DNA of 64,000 bases from Sulfurimonas sp. SAG-AH-194-I05 (GCF_029215955.1 NZ_JAEMVA010000002.1:30468-94467); one strand, 5' to 3'. Positions 7,247-18,477 are shown, counted from the first letter of the stretch. Translations and numbers: made by a program. The notes: generated by a model not told the origin, from the sequence alone.

Positions 7247-8443
7247 ATGAAACTGCTTTTACTCCCTCTTCTCCCCATGTGGCTTTTAGCAGTGCCACTG
7301 AGCACTCTTGTTGAAAACTCTAAAACAAACCATACTTCTTTACGCTCTATAGAACAAAGAGTAAGTGCTATTGACAACGATATAGCCATAAGTAAAAATT
7401 TTGTTGATCCCTTGCTTTCTATAAACATCAGCGACATACAACTCGACGATATTTCAAACCGTTCTATTGAACCTATGCAGTTTATATCTCTTTCCTACCA
7501 GCAAAAGATTTCGTATTTTGGAAAAAGAGATGCAATGGCAAGTAAACGTAATGCGCAAAAGTATATGACAAATCTCACACTTGATGCAATGCAAGTTAAA
7601 CTTGTCGAGGCTGTAAAGAGAACAGCGTATTCTATTTGGCAAAAAGAAGAACAACTCAAAATTACAAACCAATACATTACGCTCACAAAGCAAAATATTG
7701 AACTGTATTCAGCTTTTAGCACAAGTGATTCCAAATCGCATATGAGTATCATGGCAGCTGAAATGACACTCTCAGAGCTAAGAATTAAAACAAGTAGACT
7801 TAAAAGTTCTCTCAAAGGACTTTATTCAAAACTTTCCTATCTAAGTGCAACAGAACATGTAAATAGCGTAGAAATGGATGTAATAGTAAGCAAACCAGTA
7901 GGACTTCAAAACTATATAGATGCAACAACAAATAATGTAGCCTACCAAGTAAAAGAAGCAAGTCTTCAAGTTACACAAAAAGATATTAAAGTAAAAGAAC
8001 TTAATAAGTACTCTGATCCCATTCTTAAACTTGGGTATTACAGCCGTGATACATTTAAAGACTATGTAAACGTTGGTATAAGCTTTTCTCTTCCACTGTA
8101 TTCGACACAAGACCATATGATTGAAAAGTCAAAAAAGCTCTCCCTTGCTAAAGAAAATGAAATTACAGACTTCAATGCACTTTTACACACACAAATAACA
8201 CAAGTGTATGCACAACTTGAAGAGTCTTATGAAATTCATACAATTATTCAAGATGAAAGCATGCCTCAAATTCAACATATGTTTGAGCTAAGTTCAAGTT
8301 CTATAAAAAGTGGCGATGAGCTCTTTATTTATATTTCGCTTTTAGAAAAAAAGTTAGCTCTTGATGAAAAAAATATTGGAGTTGTTGCACAGTACAATAA
8401 AAACAAAGCAACACTTGATGCACTTATAGGAAGTATACAATGA
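7247..8443 (+). CDS. TolC-family outer membrane channel of metal efflux system (CusC-like)
   Basis: The 398-residue product has an N-terminal signal peptide (LLLLPLLPMWLLAVP) and long alternating helical and beta stretches with low overall homology, as expected for outer membrane efflux proteins. It shows the two-fold repeat of TolC-family proteins, with a SLQVTQKDIKVKEL-type helix and a final helical hairpin. It is slightly short for the family (usually 420-480). The stop overlaps the start of the adaptor gene (ATGA), so the genes are translationally coupled. It should be the trimeric exit duct for the adaptor and RND pump that follow. Confidence 0.82.
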   Translation: MKLLLLPLLPMWLLAVPLSTLVENSKTNHTSLRSIEQRVSAIDNDIAISKNFVDPLLSINISDIQLDDISNRSIEPMQFISLSYQQKISYFGKRDAMASKRNAQKYMTNLTLDAMQVKLVEAVKRTAYSIWQKEEQLKITNQYITLTKQNIELYSAFSTSDSKSHMSIMAAEMTLSELRIKTSRLKSSLKGLYSKLSYLSATEHVNSVEMDVIVSKPVGLQNYIDATTNNVAYQVKEASLQVTQKDIKVKELNKYSDPILKLGYYSRDTFKDYVNVGISFSLPLYSTQDHMIEKSKKLSLAKENEITDFNALLHTQITQVYAQLEESYEIHTIIQDESMPQIQHMFELSSSSIKSGDELFIYISLLEKKLALDEKNIGVVAQYNKNKATLDALIGSIQ

Positions 8444-9417
8444 AGTATCTTATATTATTAACACTCCTTCTTAGCCTCAGCGAAGCAAAAGAAGCTACAG
8501 TAGTGCAACTTTTTAGCGTACAAACGCTCAAGGTAGCACAAAGTTCACATAGCAAGCAAATGAAAAGTTTTGGTTTTGTAACCATTGATGACTCTCTTGT
8601 TTATGATGTTTCTCCTCGATTTGGTGGTTATATAGAAGTCTTATATGCAAACAAACTGTATAAAAAAGTCACTAAAGGTCAAGCACTTGCCCGTGTTTAC
8701 TCTCCTGAGGTTTTAAAAGCGAAAGATGAATACATAAACTCTCTTCGCTACTCAAAGAACAAAGCAATGAGTAAAAGTGCACTAACAAAGCTCAAACTTT
8801 TAAAAATTCCACATGCTGAGATTAAAAATATTCAAAAAGACAGAACATTAACAACATTAATAGCACCCTCAAGTGGTTATATTTTTAAGAAAAACATTAA
8901 CAATAAGGCTGCATTTAATGCCAAGCAAACTCTTTTTGAGATTGTAAACCTTAAAAATGTTTGGGTTGAAGTTAAAATTCATCAAAACCAAAGAGAACTT
9001 TTACGTTCTATAAAAACTTTTACGCTTACAACACCTTCTTCTAAAGAAATATTTACAGCTTCTAATGCAGGTATTTACCCTACACTAGACGCAAAAGAAG
9101 AAAGCTATACATTACGCTTAGAAGTTAAAAATAAGAACTTGTATCTTAAACCTGGAATGTATATGCGTGTAGCAATGAAGCAAGCGCCTCAAAACTACTT
9201 AACACTTCCTACAACTGCTGTCATACGTAAAAATGGTGTTTTTTATGTCTTTGTAGTAGGCGAATATGAGGGTGAGTATGAACCATTACAAATCGAAGTA
9301 GAAGTTTTAAATCCTGATACTTACATAGTGAAGAGTGGCTTAATGGCTGGAGATGAAGTTGTAAACAATGCTTTATTTATGATGGACAGTGATGCCCAAG
9401 TAAACGGGTTATACTAA
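8440..9417 (+). CDS. RND efflux periplasmic adaptor (CusB-like)
   Basis: The 325-residue product has a signal peptide and the membrane-fusion-protein plan: a first lipoyl half (GGYIEVLYANKLYKKVTKGQAL), a short alpha-hairpin, a second lipoyl half with APSSGYIFKKNINNK and LFEIVNLKNVWVEVKI, and beta-barrel and membrane-proximal domains (PTTAVIRKNGVFYVFVV). These last motifs are typical of CusB/CzcB heavy-metal adaptors. The N-terminal metal-binding extension of E. coli CusB is short or absent here, which may be why a separate YtkA-like protein is encoded upstream. It lies between the outer membrane and pump genes in one operon. Confidence 0.88.
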   Translation: MKYLILLTLLLSLSEAKEATVVQLFSVQTLKVAQSSHSKQMKSFGFVTIDDSLVYDVSPRFGGYIEVLYANKLYKKVTKGQALARVYSPEVLKAKDEYINSLRYSKNKAMSKSALTKLKLLKIPHAEIKNIQKDRTLTTLIAPSSGYIFKKNINNKAAFNAKQTLFEIVNLKNVWVEVKIHQNQRELLRSIKTFTLTTPSSKEIFTASNAGIYPTLDAKEESYTLRLEVKNKNLYLKPGMYMRVAMKQAPQNYLTLPTTAVIRKNGVFYVFVVGEYEGEYEPLQIEVEVLNPDTYIVKSGLMAGDEVVNNALFMMDSDAQVNGLY

Positions 9418-9428
9418 AAGGCTAAATA

Positions 9429-12400
9429 ATGATAGAAAAAGTAATAGATTTTAGTATAAAAAACAGATTTTTAGTCCTTATGGCAACCTTGTTTTTAACA
9501 TTTGGTTCTTTTTGGGCTTTAAAAAACACGCCCCTTGATGCCATACCAGACTTGTCTCCACCTCAGGTTATTGTACATTTAAACTGGGCTGGGCAATCTC
9601 CTGAAATTATTGAAGACCAAGGAACATATCCTTTAGTGTCACAGTTTTTAGCGATTGCTAATATTGAAACTGTTCGTGGTTTTTCTACGTATGAAAACTC
9701 ACTCATTTACATTATTTTTAAAGAAGATACCGATCTTTATTGGGCAAGAACACGTGTTCTTGAACAGTTAGCGTCTATCTCTTCTTCACTTCCCTCAAGT
9801 ATGGAAGTTTCACTGGGACCTGATGCTTCAGGTGTAGGTTGGGTATACGAATACGCACTTACCTCAAAAACAAAAAACTTAAGTGAGCTCAGAACACTGC
9901 AAGACTATTACTACAAGTACGCTCTTTTAGGAGTTGATGGTGTAAGTGAAGTCGCAAGTATAGGGGGCTTTGTTCCCACCTACCAAGTAAGTGTTAAAAA
10001 TGATGTTTTAGTACGCTATAACTTAAGTATAGGAGATGTAGCAAAAGCACTCAAAAGTAACAATAATGATACCGGTGGACGTATTGTAATTCAAAATGGA
10101 TACGAATGGATGGTTCAAGCCAAAGGCTATGTAAAAAATCTTGATGATATTCGTGCTTTAACTGTAGCTATACGTGGAGATATTCCAGTAACCATTGGCG
10201 ATATTGCAAGAGTAGAACTTGTTCCTGGTGCACGTCGAGGTATCGCTGACTTAAATGGTGAGGGTGAAGTTGTCGGCGGTATAGTTATGGTTCGCTATGG
10301 CGAAGATGTTTACTCCACAATTAAAAAAATAGAAAAAAAGATGAAGGAATTAAAAGTTCCAGATGTAGATGTAGTTGAGACATACAATCGATCTGACCTT
10401 ATAGAAAAAGCAGTCGATACACTCAAATACACACTCATTGAAGAGAGCGTCATCGTAATTATAATTATTGCTCTTTTTTTAATGCACTTACGCTCTTCAT
10501 TTATTGTTATTATTATTTTACCTCTTACGATTGGAACAACATTTTTACTTATGAAATTCTTTGGAATTGGCTCAAATATCATGAGTCTTGGAGGTATTGC
10601 AATTGCAATTGGTGCAATGGTCGATGCAACTATCGTAATGATAGAAAATGCACATAAGACTATAATTAAACAAGAGGAAAAACATAATCGATCACTTACT
10701 AAAGAAGAACGTTACGCTGCTATTACAAGTTCTGCTAAACTTGTAGGTCGTCCAATCTTTTTTGCACTCTCTCTTGTTGTTGTCTCTTTTTTACCTATTT
10801 TTGCACTCTCAGGGCAAGAAGGTTTACTTTTTACACCACTTGCATATACAAAAACATTTGCTATGATGGCAGGAGCAATTCTTTCTATTACACTTGTTCC
10901 AATCTTAATGCTTTATTTTGTAAAGGGACGTATTTTATCTGAAACTAAAAATCCACTCAACAGATTTTTTGTTTGGCTTTATCACCCTGTTATTGTAGTA
11001 GGAATGAAACTCAAGTATCTTGTAATGGTTGCTGTTCTTGTTTCACTCTACTTTATGTACCCAATTTACAAGGGCTTAAAATGGGAGTTTATGCCACCAC
11101 TCAATGAACAAACAGTGATGTATATGCCCGTAACTCCTTATGGAATCTCAGTGGATCAAAGTAAAATGCTTACACAAAAAACAGATGCAATTATAAAAGC
11201 ATTTCCAGAAGTTGACACTGTTTTTGGAAAAGGAGGACGTGCGGACTCTGCTACAGACCCTGCTCCTCTTGGAATGATTGAAACAGTCATTACTTTTAAG
11301 CCAAAAAGTGAATGGCGAGAGGGAATGACACATGAAAAACTTATGAACGAACTTGAAGAAGCACTCCAAGTTCCAGGACTTATAAACTCATGGACATATC
11401 CTATTCGTGGACGAATTGATATGCTTTTAAGTGGAATAAGAACACCTTTAGGTATTAAACTCTATGGTAAAGATGCAGCTGGACTCCAAAAATATGGACA
11501 AGAAATAGAGTCTGTTTTACGTGAATTAAGTAAAACACTTTCAGTTTTTGCCGATCAAGCGAGTGCTGGATACTACCTCGATATTGAGATTAAAGAAGAT
11601 TCTATTGCTCGATTCGGGGTTACGAAGAACTTTATTTTAGAGTATGTTTCTTCTGCTGTTGGTGGTATGAAAGTTTCAACGATGTATAAAGGAATTGAAC
11701 GCTATCCTATTGCCTTACGTTATGAAGAAGAAGAAAGACGCAGTATAGATTCTATAAAAAATATTATGGTTAAAACCAAGTTAGGATTTGTACCTTTGAG
11801 TACTTTTGGAGAAGTAAGTTATAGAGAAAGTGCCTCTGTTATAAAAAGTGAAATGGCATCGCCTGTTACTTTCATTTATATAACACCTCAAGTTGGAGTG
11901 AGTGCAACTGAGTATAAGGTTGAGGCTATTAAAGCACTTAAAAGTATTCAACTTCCAGCTGGATACTATATAGAATGGGCAGGACAAAGTGAGTACCTAG
12001 ACTCTGCTATGAAAAAAATCACTTGGATTGTTCCAGCTGTTTTAGTTGTTATATTGGTTTTAATTTTCTTTGCACTTAAAGAAATGGTACCTACATTAAT
12101 CGTATTTTTCACCCTACCCTTTGCACTTTTGGGTGGACTTATATACATTGATATGCTTGACTTCAACATGTCTATAGCTGTGGTCGTTGGTTTCTTAGCC
12201 CTCTTAGGAGTCGCATCAGAGACAGCCATAGTAATGATCGTTTATTTACAAGAAGCAGTTGATGAAGCAAAAGAAAAATTCAAAGAAAATTTTGGAAAAA
12301 AAGAGTTAAGTGATGCTATTTATGAAGGTGCCGTAGCACGTGTACGACCAAAACTGATGACAGTATTTGCCATCTTAGCTGGTCTTCTTCCTATTATGTA

Positions 12401-12539
12401 TACCAACGGTGTAGGAAGTGAAGTTATGCAAAGAATTGCTGCTCCTATGATAGGAGGAGTTGTAAGTTCAGCAGTTCTTAGTCTCATAATTATTCCGATT
12501 TTATATGATACATATGTTAGAAGAGGTTTAAATAAATAA
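9429..12539 (+). CDS. CusA/CzcA-family heavy-metal RND efflux pump
   Basis: With 1036 residues this is a full-length RND pump with twelve predicted membrane helices and two large periplasmic loops. The N-terminus (IDFSIKNRFLVLMATLFLT) and TPLDAIPDLSPPQVIV are hallmarks of the heavy-metal (HME) family. The TM4 motif AIGAMVDATIVMIENAHK is close to that of CusA, favouring monovalent Cu/Ag over the divalent CzcA type. It is the last gene of the four-gene operon starting at 6856. A two-component system transcribed divergently is the likely regulator. A hairpin follows at 12555-12578. Substrate choice is from motif resemblance only. Confidence 0.92.
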   Translation: MIEKVIDFSIKNRFLVLMATLFLTFGSFWALKNTPLDAIPDLSPPQVIVHLNWAGQSPEIIEDQGTYPLVSQFLAIANIETVRGFSTYENSLIYIIFKEDTDLYWARTRVLEQLASISSSLPSSMEVSLGPDASGVGWVYEYALTSKTKNLSELRTLQDYYYKYALLGVDGVSEVASIGGFVPTYQVSVKNDVLVRYNLSIGDVAKALKSNNNDTGGRIVIQNGYEWMVQAKGYVKNLDDIRALTVAIRGDIPVTIGDIARVELVPGARRGIADLNGEGEVVGGIVMVRYGEDVYSTIKKIEKKMKELKVPDVDVVETYNRSDLIEKAVDTLKYTLIEESVIVIIIIALFLMHLRSSFIVIIILPLTIGTTFLLMKFFGIGSNIMSLGGIAIAIGAMVDATIVMIENAHKTIIKQEEKHNRSLTKEERYAAITSSAKLVGRPIFFALSLVVVSFLPIFALSGQEGLLFTPLAYTKTFAMMAGAILSITLVPILMLYFVKGRILSETKNPLNRFFVWLYHPVIVVGMKLKYLVMVAVLVSLYFMYPIYKGLKWEFMPPLNEQTVMYMPVTPYGISVDQSKMLTQKTDAIIKAFPEVDTVFGKGGRADSATDPAPLGMIETVITFKPKSEWREGMTHEKLMNELEEALQVPGLINSWTYPIRGRIDMLLSGIRTPLGIKLYGKDAAGLQKYGQEIESVLRELSKTLSVFADQASAGYYLDIEIKEDSIARFGVTKNFILEYVSSAVGGMKVSTMYKGIERYPIALRYEEEERRSIDSIKNIMVKTKLGFVPLSTFGEVSYRESASVIKSEMASPVTFIYITPQVGVSATEYKVEAIKALKSIQLPAGYYIEWAGQSEYLDSAMKKITWIVPAVLVVILVLIFFALKEMVPTLIVFFTLPFALLGGLIYIDMLDFNMSIAVVVGFLALLGVASETAIVMIVYLQEAVDEAKEKFKENFGKKELSDAIYEGAVARVRPKLMTVFAILAGLLPIMYTNGVGSEVMQRIAAPMIGGVVSSAVLSLIIIPILYDTYVRRGLNK

Positions 12540-12554
12540 CTTTTCACATGTAAA

Positions 12555-12578
12555 GTAAGAGAACAATTATTCTCTTAC
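12555..12578. terminator. hairpin between convergent cusA-like and hemJ genes
   Basis: GTAAGAGAA and TTCTCTTAC form a perfect 9-bp stem with a 6-base loop, lying between two convergent genes. No strong T-run follows on either strand, so its efficiency is uncertain. Confidence 0.45.
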
Positions 12579-12581
12579 GTA

Positions 12582-13004
12582 TTACAATGGTTTAAAAACA
12601 ACCATTCCTACAATTACAAGTAAAAGTATTGTTGGGATTTCATTGTACATTCTAAAAAATTTTCCACTTTTAAGACATTTATCTTCTAAAAACTGAAGTC
12701 TAAAATATCCTAGTGAGAAAAAATAAGCGATTAAAATAAGTACAAATACTATTTTTACATATAACCATCCGTTTCCAGCAAAGCCTATTTGAAAACTCAT
12801 ATAAAGCCCAGTTAAAACTGTTGCCCACATGGCTGGGACTCCGATATATTTATATATCTTCATCTCCATAACTTTAATGACTTTTATAAAACCTTCATTT
12901 TCAATGTTTTCTGCATGGTATACAAAAAGTCTTGGTAGGTAGAATAAAACTGCGAACCAAGAAATGAGAGAGAGTATATGAAACCAAAGTACCCAGTTAT
13001 ACAT
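12582..13004 (-). CDS. hemJ: HemJ-type protoporphyrinogen IX oxidase
   Basis: This 140-residue protein has four predicted membrane helices. The conserved features of the HemJ (UPF0093) family are present: an early histidine in YNWVLWFHILSLISWFA, the LPRLFVYHAE segment, and the GWLYVKIVFVL stretch with its conserved lysine. HemJ oxidises protoporphyrinogen IX to protoporphyrin IX, the penultimate step of haem synthesis, in bacteria lacking HemG and HemY. It lies 3 bases beyond the hpf gene and is probably co-transcribed with it. hemB, an earlier step, is elsewhere in this window. Confidence 0.88.
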   Translation of the reverse strand: MYNWVLWFHILSLISWFAVLFYLPRLFVYHAENIENEGFIKVIKVMEMKIYKYIGVPAMWATVLTGLYMSFQIGFAGNGWLYVKIVFVLILIAYFFSLGYFRLQFLEDKCLKSGKFFRMYNEIPTILLLVIVGMVVFKPL

Positions 13005-13007
13005 TAG

Positions 13008-13337
13008 TTACGCATCTATAACATCTAAGTCTTTTACTGATGTAGCATGCTTATCGATAACCTTTGTATGAAGTCTACGAAGTGCTTTACTTGCTCTGTC
13101 TATAGCTAAGTCTATAGCTGCATCTAAGTTGTCATCACTTTGGTTTATAACCACTGGTTGTGCATGCGCTATATGAATGTCAAATTCTATAGAAACGCCT
13201 TTTTTCTCCGCTTTGATTCCAACATTTACTGTTGTAATATCTAACTGAAATTTTTTAAAAGCTTCAATCGCTGCTTCTATATGCTCTTTTGTGTGTGCAT
13301 TAAGGTTTACATCTTTTGTTCGAATTTGTACGTTCAT
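13008..13337 (-). CDS. hpf: ribosome hibernation promoting factor, short form
   Basis: The 109-residue product matches the single-domain HPF/YfiA family: MNVQIRTKDVNLNAHTKEHI at the N-terminus, a beta-alpha-beta-beta-beta-alpha pattern, and the late helix DAAIDLAIDRASKALRRLHTK. Such proteins bind the 30S decoding centre and inactivate ribosomes in stationary phase. It lacks the C-terminal dimerisation domain of long HPF. I moved the start to ATG 13337 because AAGGA lies 7 bases upstream; the longer frame adds seven residues. Confidence 0.88.
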   Translation of the reverse strand: MNVQIRTKDVNLNAHTKEHIEAAIEAFKKFQLDITTVNVGIKAEKKGVSIEFDIHIAHAQPVVINQSDDNLDAAIDLAIDRASKALRRLHTKVIDKHATSVKDLDVIDA

Positions 13338-13447
13338 AATATATCCTTTTTTTAACAAGGTTAATGCGCTTGTTATCCCTTAATCATAACAAAATATCGT
13401 TTACATTTAGTTATAATTACTAAAAAATATAACATTCAGGACAATAG

Positions 13448-14413
13448 ATGCGACTTTTAACAGGTATTCAACCATCGGGAGAATTACATATAGGAAACTA
13501 TTTTGGTTCTATCAAACAAATGGTTGAAGCACAAAAACAAAATGAAACCTTTGCTTTTATAGCAAACTACCATGCAATGAGTAGTGGTAATGGTGGTAAA
13601 GAACTCGCTGCTCTTACAATGCAAACTGCAACTGACTTTTTATCACTCGGCATTAACCCTGAAAAATCCACATTCTGGGTACAGTCTGATGTAAAAGAAG
13701 TTTTAGAACTCTACTGGATTCTCTCAGCTTTTACACCGATGGGTTTACTTGAACGTGCACATAGCTATAAGGACAAAACAGCAAAAGGAATAACAGCAAA
13801 CCATGCTCTTTTTTCCTACCCTGTTTTAATGGCAGCAGATATTTTACTGTTTTCTCCAGACATTATACCTGTTGGAAAAGACCAAATTCAACATGTGGAA
13901 ATCGCACGAGATATTGCCATAAAGTTTAATAATAAATACGGAAATATACTTAAGATACCTACTTTTAAGATTCAAGAAGAAGTAGCAACAGTCCCTGGAA
14001 CTGATGGACAGAAAATGTCAAAAAGTTATGGAAATACAGTAAATATTTTTGGAGAAGAAAAAAAACAACGTAAAACTATTAAAAAAATTGTTACAGAACA
14101 AGTCGCTTTAGAAGATCCAAAAGAATTTGCAAACTGTAATGTTTACACAATGGCAAAACTCTTTTTAAATGAAAAAGAACTTATAAGCTTACAAAATAGA
14201 TATAAAGCTGGTGGAGAAGGTCATGGGCACTTTAAAATCTACCTTGCAGAGGTCATGTGGGAATACTTTGGTGATTATACAAAACAAAGGGAATACTACA
14301 TGCAAAATCCACAAGAGGTACGAGACATTTTAAATGCAGGTGCAAAAAAGGCGAGTGAGATAGCCCAACCTATGATGCAAATCATAAGACAAGCAACTGG
14401 AATTAAATATTAG
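13448..14413 (+). CDS. trpS: tryptophanyl-tRNA synthetase
   Basis: The 321-residue product is a class I aminoacyl-tRNA synthetase of bacterial TrpS length. The HIGH signature appears as GELHIGNYFGS (residues 11-21) and the KMSKS loop is intact at 189-193. The GKDQIQHVEIARDIA segment is the usual Trp/tRNA-binding region. It charges tRNA-Trp in the cytoplasm. AGGA precedes the start. It is divergent from hpf and convergent with argF, so probably monocistronic. Confidence 0.97.
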   Translation: MRLLTGIQPSGELHIGNYFGSIKQMVEAQKQNETFAFIANYHAMSSGNGGKELAALTMQTATDFLSLGINPEKSTFWVQSDVKEVLELYWILSAFTPMGLLERAHSYKDKTAKGITANHALFSYPVLMAADILLFSPDIIPVGKDQIQHVEIARDIAIKFNNKYGNILKIPTFKIQEEVATVPGTDGQKMSKSYGNTVNIFGEEKKQRKTIKKIVTEQVALEDPKEFANCNVYTMAKLFLNEKELISLQNRYKAGGEGHGHFKIYLAEVMWEYFGDYTKQREYYMQNPQEVRDILNAGAKKASEIAQPMMQIIRQATGIKY

Positions 14414-14426
14414 TACAGAATAATGC

Positions 14427-15350
14427 TTACGTTCTTTGTTTGTCTAACCAAACCATAAGACCCTTTTGTGCATGAAGTCTATTTTCAGCTTCATCAAACA
14501 CAATGTCAGCATGTGCTTCTAGGAGTGCATCTGAAACTTCATAACCTCTATATGCTGGTAGGCAGTGTAAAAATCGAGCACCTTTTTTAGCAAGACACAT
14601 TTTAAGACCATCAACCATATACCCCTGAAATGCTTTTACTCTTTCTTCTTTTTCATCTTCTTGCCCCATAGATGCCCACGTGTCTGTTGTCACAATTGTA
14701 GCATCAAGTAAGGCCTCATCTATAGAGTTTGAAACCTTTATACAAGCCCCACTCTCTTTTGCAAGGCTAAGAGCTTCTTCTAAAATTTTCGAGTCTACTT
14801 CATAACCAACAGGCGTAGCTATTCGTAACTCAAAACCCATTTTTGCAGCGAGCATTAGCCATGAGTGTGTCATATTATTTCCATCACCTACATAAGCAAC
14901 TACTGCATCTTCAGCTATATCGTATTCTAACATAGTCATATAATCTGCAAGGAGTTGTATAGGATGGTAAGAGTCTGTTAAACCATTTATAACGGGAACA
15001 CTCGAGTACTCTGCAAATTCTTCTAGCATTGAATGTGCGAATGTTCTAATCATTACCATATCGCACATGCTGCTTATAACTCTTGCGGTATCTTTTACAG
15101 GCTCACCTCGACCTAAGTGAATATCACGGTTTGAGAGAAAAAGTGCATGACCACCAAGCTGAAACATTCCTGCTTCAAAACTCACACGCGTACGTGTTGA
15201 GCTTTTTTCAAAAATCATCCCAAGCGTTTGCATATCGAGCTCTTTTTTATATACTTTATCTTTTAAATTCTTTTTTATTTCAAGACCGATACTAATAATC
15301 TCTAGTATCTCTTCTTTCGTAAAATCTTTTAATGTTAAAAAATGTCTCAT
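14427..15350 (-). CDS. argF: ornithine carbamoyltransferase
   Basis: The 307-residue product has the carbamoyl-phosphate loop SSTRTR (about 50-55), the second-site motif HPIQLLAD, and the ornithine-binding HCLPAYRG near residue 262. It condenses carbamoyl phosphate with ornithine to citrulline in arginine synthesis. Length and motifs are normal. It faces trpS tail to tail and lies about 60 bp beyond the chemoreceptor gene, with which it may share transcripts. Confidence 0.96.
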   Translation of the reverse strand: MRHFLTLKDFTKEEILEIISIGLEIKKNLKDKVYKKELDMQTLGMIFEKSSTRTRVSFEAGMFQLGGHALFLSNRDIHLGRGEPVKDTARVISSMCDMVMIRTFAHSMLEEFAEYSSVPVINGLTDSYHPIQLLADYMTMLEYDIAEDAVVAYVGDGNNMTHSWLMLAAKMGFELRIATPVGYEVDSKILEEALSLAKESGACIKVSNSIDEALLDATIVTTDTWASMGQEDEKEERVKAFQGYMVDGLKMCLAKKGARFLHCLPAYRGYEVSDALLEAHADIVFDEAENRLHAQKGLMVWLDKQRT

Positions 15351-15413
15351 CTGTTTGCCTAGTTTTTAAGTAAGTACAAATTGTACTCTTTTTAAACTTA
15401 AATTAAAAAAATT

Positions 15414-17459
15414 CTATGTACGAAATGTTGCTAATTTCGAGTTAAGCTCTTCTGTCATTGTATTAAGATGTTCTGATGCATAAACAATCTCTTCTACACT
15501 TCGTGCATTCGTAGATGAAAGCGTATTAATATCTTCTATTTTGTGAACAATTTGGTCTATATCTTGTCCTGTTTTTTCAAAGTCGTTCACTGTCTTATCC
15601 GTTACAACAACCACGTTATTAACAATACTCACTGTAGTATTTATTTTTGCTTCAACCTCTTGCGCGATACCTGCTAAGTTTTGAATCTCTTGTGAGTTTA
15701 TACTCATCTGTGTTGAGGCATCACCAATAGACTGAACAACTACACTTATAGTTGCATTAATCTCTGAGAGTGTTTTTTGTGTTCTCTCTGCAAGTTTTCG
15801 TACCTCATCAGCAACAACAGCAAAACCACGACCATGCTCACCCGCACGTGCTGCTTCTATAGCTGCGTTTAATGCAAGTAAGTTTGTTTGATCTGCAATG
15901 TCTGAAATTACAGTTAAAACTGTTTTCACTTCATTTGCTTCACGTGACAATGTTTCCATGTTTTGCGCAAGTTCTTCTTCTTTTTGCGCAGTAGCTTCTA
16001 CATTGTTTGTGAGAGTAATAATTTCATCTCTTGCTATTTCTAAATTTTCATTTGCTAAAAGAATCTCTTTTTTACTTTCTTGTGCATCTGTTATAGAAGC
16101 AGTAATTTCATTTTGCATGAGTCGTGCTTGGCTTGTTGTATTTTCTACAATACTTACAGAATTTTCAACATTTTGTCCAACTCCAACTGCCGTTGCAGAC
16201 AATTCTTGTGCTATAGTTGCATTCTCAACCGAAGAATCCTTAGATGTGCTTACTAGTTCTTGGAGCGAATGAAGAAGTGCGTTAAAACTTATAGCCATTT
16301 CAGCTATCTCTTTTGGTGCATTTGTATCTATTTTTTGTGTTAAGTCATAGTTTTTAGATATATCAACAAGCTTATGTTTAAACATATTTAATGGTTTTAT
16401 TATACTCGAAGAAACAATGATAAACGCTACAAATAAAACCACCACGAGGATAAGAAAAGAGTCTAAAAGTAAAGCATTTCTAATCTCATTTGAAGCTATA
16501 TTTACCTCAGCCTCATCAATTTCTGAAAGTAAAGCCCAGTGCAAGTCTTCGCCAACCTTTAATGGTGTGTATGAAGATAAAACAGGGTTTCCATTATAGT
16601 CTATAATAAGACGAGATTCTGTTTTACCTGCTAAAGCATTTTTCGTAGCCTCAGTGTCACATGTACCAGTTGAAGGGTTTTTATACGATGCTTTTACTGA
16701 ATAATTTTCAGGACTTAAATAGCTATCTGTTCGCATAAGATTATCTTGACCAACTAAATATGCTTCTTGCGTATCGCCATACCCTTCTCGAAACTGCGCT
16801 ATATTATTTATCATAGCTTCTGAAACTTGAAAAACAACAACTGCTTTTAAGGCACCATCTTTATACATTGGAGTACCCAAAAACATGCTTGGATTGTTGT
16901 TCGATGGAGCATAAGGTTTCATATCTGTAAATACAGGTCGCTTAAGCTCTTTTACTTTTCTCCAGACATCCGCAAGACCTGAATCTTTCAAAGGACCAGA
17001 ACTCAAATTTTCGCCATAATCAGACTCTTTTGCTTGCGTATACATAACATGACCATGTGCTGCACAAATAATAAAAATATCGTAATACCCATACTCTTTT
17101 GCGTATGCTTGAAAAAATGCCTCATGCTCAGCTTTTTTTTCTTTTGCCATGACATCTTCTACAGGGTACTTTTCATGTGGTTTTACACCTAATGCATTAT
17201 GAACGAAGACAAGATCATCATATAATTCTTTAACATTTTTACTCTCAGCCATTACTTTAATGTCTGAAATACTATCATTAAAGAATTGCTTTATTTGATG
17301 TTCTTTAGAATCTCTTGCAGCTTCAAGTTTTTTATAACTCTGCTCCATTAAAGCATCACTACTTTTAGAGAGTGACACATAAGTTAAAATTCCAGAAAGA
17401 AGAAAAAGAGACGTAAAAACAAGTGCTAAAACTTGTACCTTTATAGATATATTTTTCAT
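15414..17459 (-). CDS. methyl-accepting chemotaxis protein with periplasmic dCache domain
   Basis: The product has 681 residues. A membrane helix at about 8-28 is followed by a periplasmic sensor of about 290 residues of double-Cache type (conserved [17 protein letters not shown] and [12 protein letters not shown]). A second helix (about 325-348), a HAMP domain and a long cytoplasmic coiled coil follow. The signalling tip [38 protein letters not shown] is intact (split here only by domain description). It should report a periplasmic ligand to CheA/CheW. No C-terminal CheR-tethering pentapeptide is seen. The ligand is unknown. Confidence 0.95.
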   Translation of the reverse strand: MKNISIKVQVLALVFTSLFLLSGILTYVSLSKSSDALMEQSYKKLEAARDSKEHQIKQFFNDSISDIKVMAESKNVKELYDDLVFVHNALGVKPHEKYPVEDVMAKEKKAEHEAFFQAYAKEYGYYDIFIICAAHGHVMYTQAKESDYGENLSSGPLKDSGLADVWRKVKELKRPVFTDMKPYAPSNNNPSMFLGTPMYKDGALKAVVVFQVSEAMINNIAQFREGYGDTQEAYLVGQDNLMRTDSYLSPENYSVKASYKNPSTGTCDTEATKNALAGKTESRLIIDYNGNPVLSSYTPLKVGEDLHWALLSEIDEAEVNIASNEIRNALLLDSFLILVVVLFVAFIIVSSSIIKPLNMFKHKLVDISKNYDLTQKIDTNAPKEIAEMAISFNALLHSLQELVSTSKDSSVENATIAQELSATAVGVGQNVENSVSIVENTTSQARLMQNEITASITDAQESKKEILLANENLEIARDEIITLTNNVEATAQKEEELAQNMETLSREANEVKTVLTVISDIADQTNLLALNAAIEAARAGEHGRGFAVVADEVRKLAERTQKTLSEINATISVVVQSIGDASTQMSINSQEIQNLAGIAQEVEAKINTTVSIVNNVVVVTDKTVNDFEKTGQDIDQIVHKIEDINTLSSTNARSVEEIVYASEHLNTMTEELNSKLATFRT

Positions 17460-17505
17460 ATCAACCTCGTATATAGTATTTAAGATTTATTGTAGCTAAG
17501 AAAAA

Positions 17506-18477
17506 CTATTTTTGCAACAATTTTGCTACTTCTTTTGCATGATAAGAAATAATTATGTCAGCACCAGCACGTTTAAAAGCGACCATGGTCTCCATCATAA
17601 CTCTGTCATAATCGATTAAGTTATTCCTACCTGCTAGTTTTAGCATTGCATACTCGCCACTTACATTATAGACAGCCATAGGAAGCGTAGTTGCATCTTT
17701 AATTTCTCTTACTATATCTAAGTAAGCAAGAGCTGGTTTAACCATTAAAATATCTGCACCCTGTGCCTCATCTGAAAGAGACTCCGAAATAGCCTCACGA
17801 CGATTTGCAGGATCCATTTGGTATGAGGTTCTGTCTCCAAAACTAGGAGTTGACTCAGCCACATCCCGAAATGGTCCATAATATCCTGAAGAAAATTTTG
17901 TAGAATATGCCATAATAGGTACATTTTCAAACCCTTCTGCATCAAGTGCTTCACGCAGAGTTTCTATAATTCCATCCATCATTCCAGAAGGAGCTATCAT
18001 GTCAGCCCCTGCTTTTGCATGAACAATGGCTTGTTGCGCCGAAATTTTCAGTGTTGCGTCATTATGAACTGTTTCATTTTCTTCATCTATTATCCCACAG
18101 TGTCCATGGTCTGTATACTCACAAAAACAAAGGTCAGTTACTATAAACATATCAGGATGATGCTTTTTTATTTCTCTAATTGATGCTGCGATAATTCCAT
18201 GCTCACACAAAGAGTCTGAACCAATAGAATCCTTAACATCAGGAATTCCAAAAAGAAGAATCGAATATATTCCAAGTTCTTTTAAAATAACACATTCTTT
18301 TAAAATTTCATCTATACTCATCTGAAACACACCTGGCATTGAAGACACTTCTGTTTTAATTTCTACCCCAGGACGGATAAATAACGGATAAATAAAATCT
18401 TCCACATGCACATGTGTTTCACGTACTAACGACCTTAGATGCTTATTTAAACGAGTTCTACGAAATCTTTGAAACAT
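17506..18477 (-). CDS. hemB: delta-aminolevulinic acid dehydratase (porphobilinogen synthase)
   Basis: The 323-residue product condenses two 5-aminolevulinate molecules to porphobilinogen, the second step of tetrapyrrole synthesis in this phylum. The cysteine-rich zinc-site motif [14 protein letters not shown] is present, so the enzyme is the zinc type. The two active-site lysines lie in [15 protein letters not shown] and [12 protein letters not shown]. It is transcribed away from ribA, with about 70 bp of shared promoter region. Confidence 0.97.
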   Translation of the reverse strand: MFQRFRRTRLNKHLRSLVRETHVHVEDFIYPLFIRPGVEIKTEVSSMPGVFQMSIDEILKECVILKELGIYSILLFGIPDVKDSIGSDSLCEHGIIAASIREIKKHHPDMFIVTDLCFCEYTDHGHCGIIDEENETVHNDATLKISAQQAIVHAKAGADMIAPSGMMDGIIETLREALDAEGFENVPIMAYSTKFSSGYYGPFRDVAESTPSFGDRTSYQMDPANRREAISESLSDEAQGADILMVKPALAYLDIVREIKDATTLPMAVYNVSGEYAMLKLAGRNNLIDYDRVMMETMVAFKRAGADIIISYHAKEVAKLLQK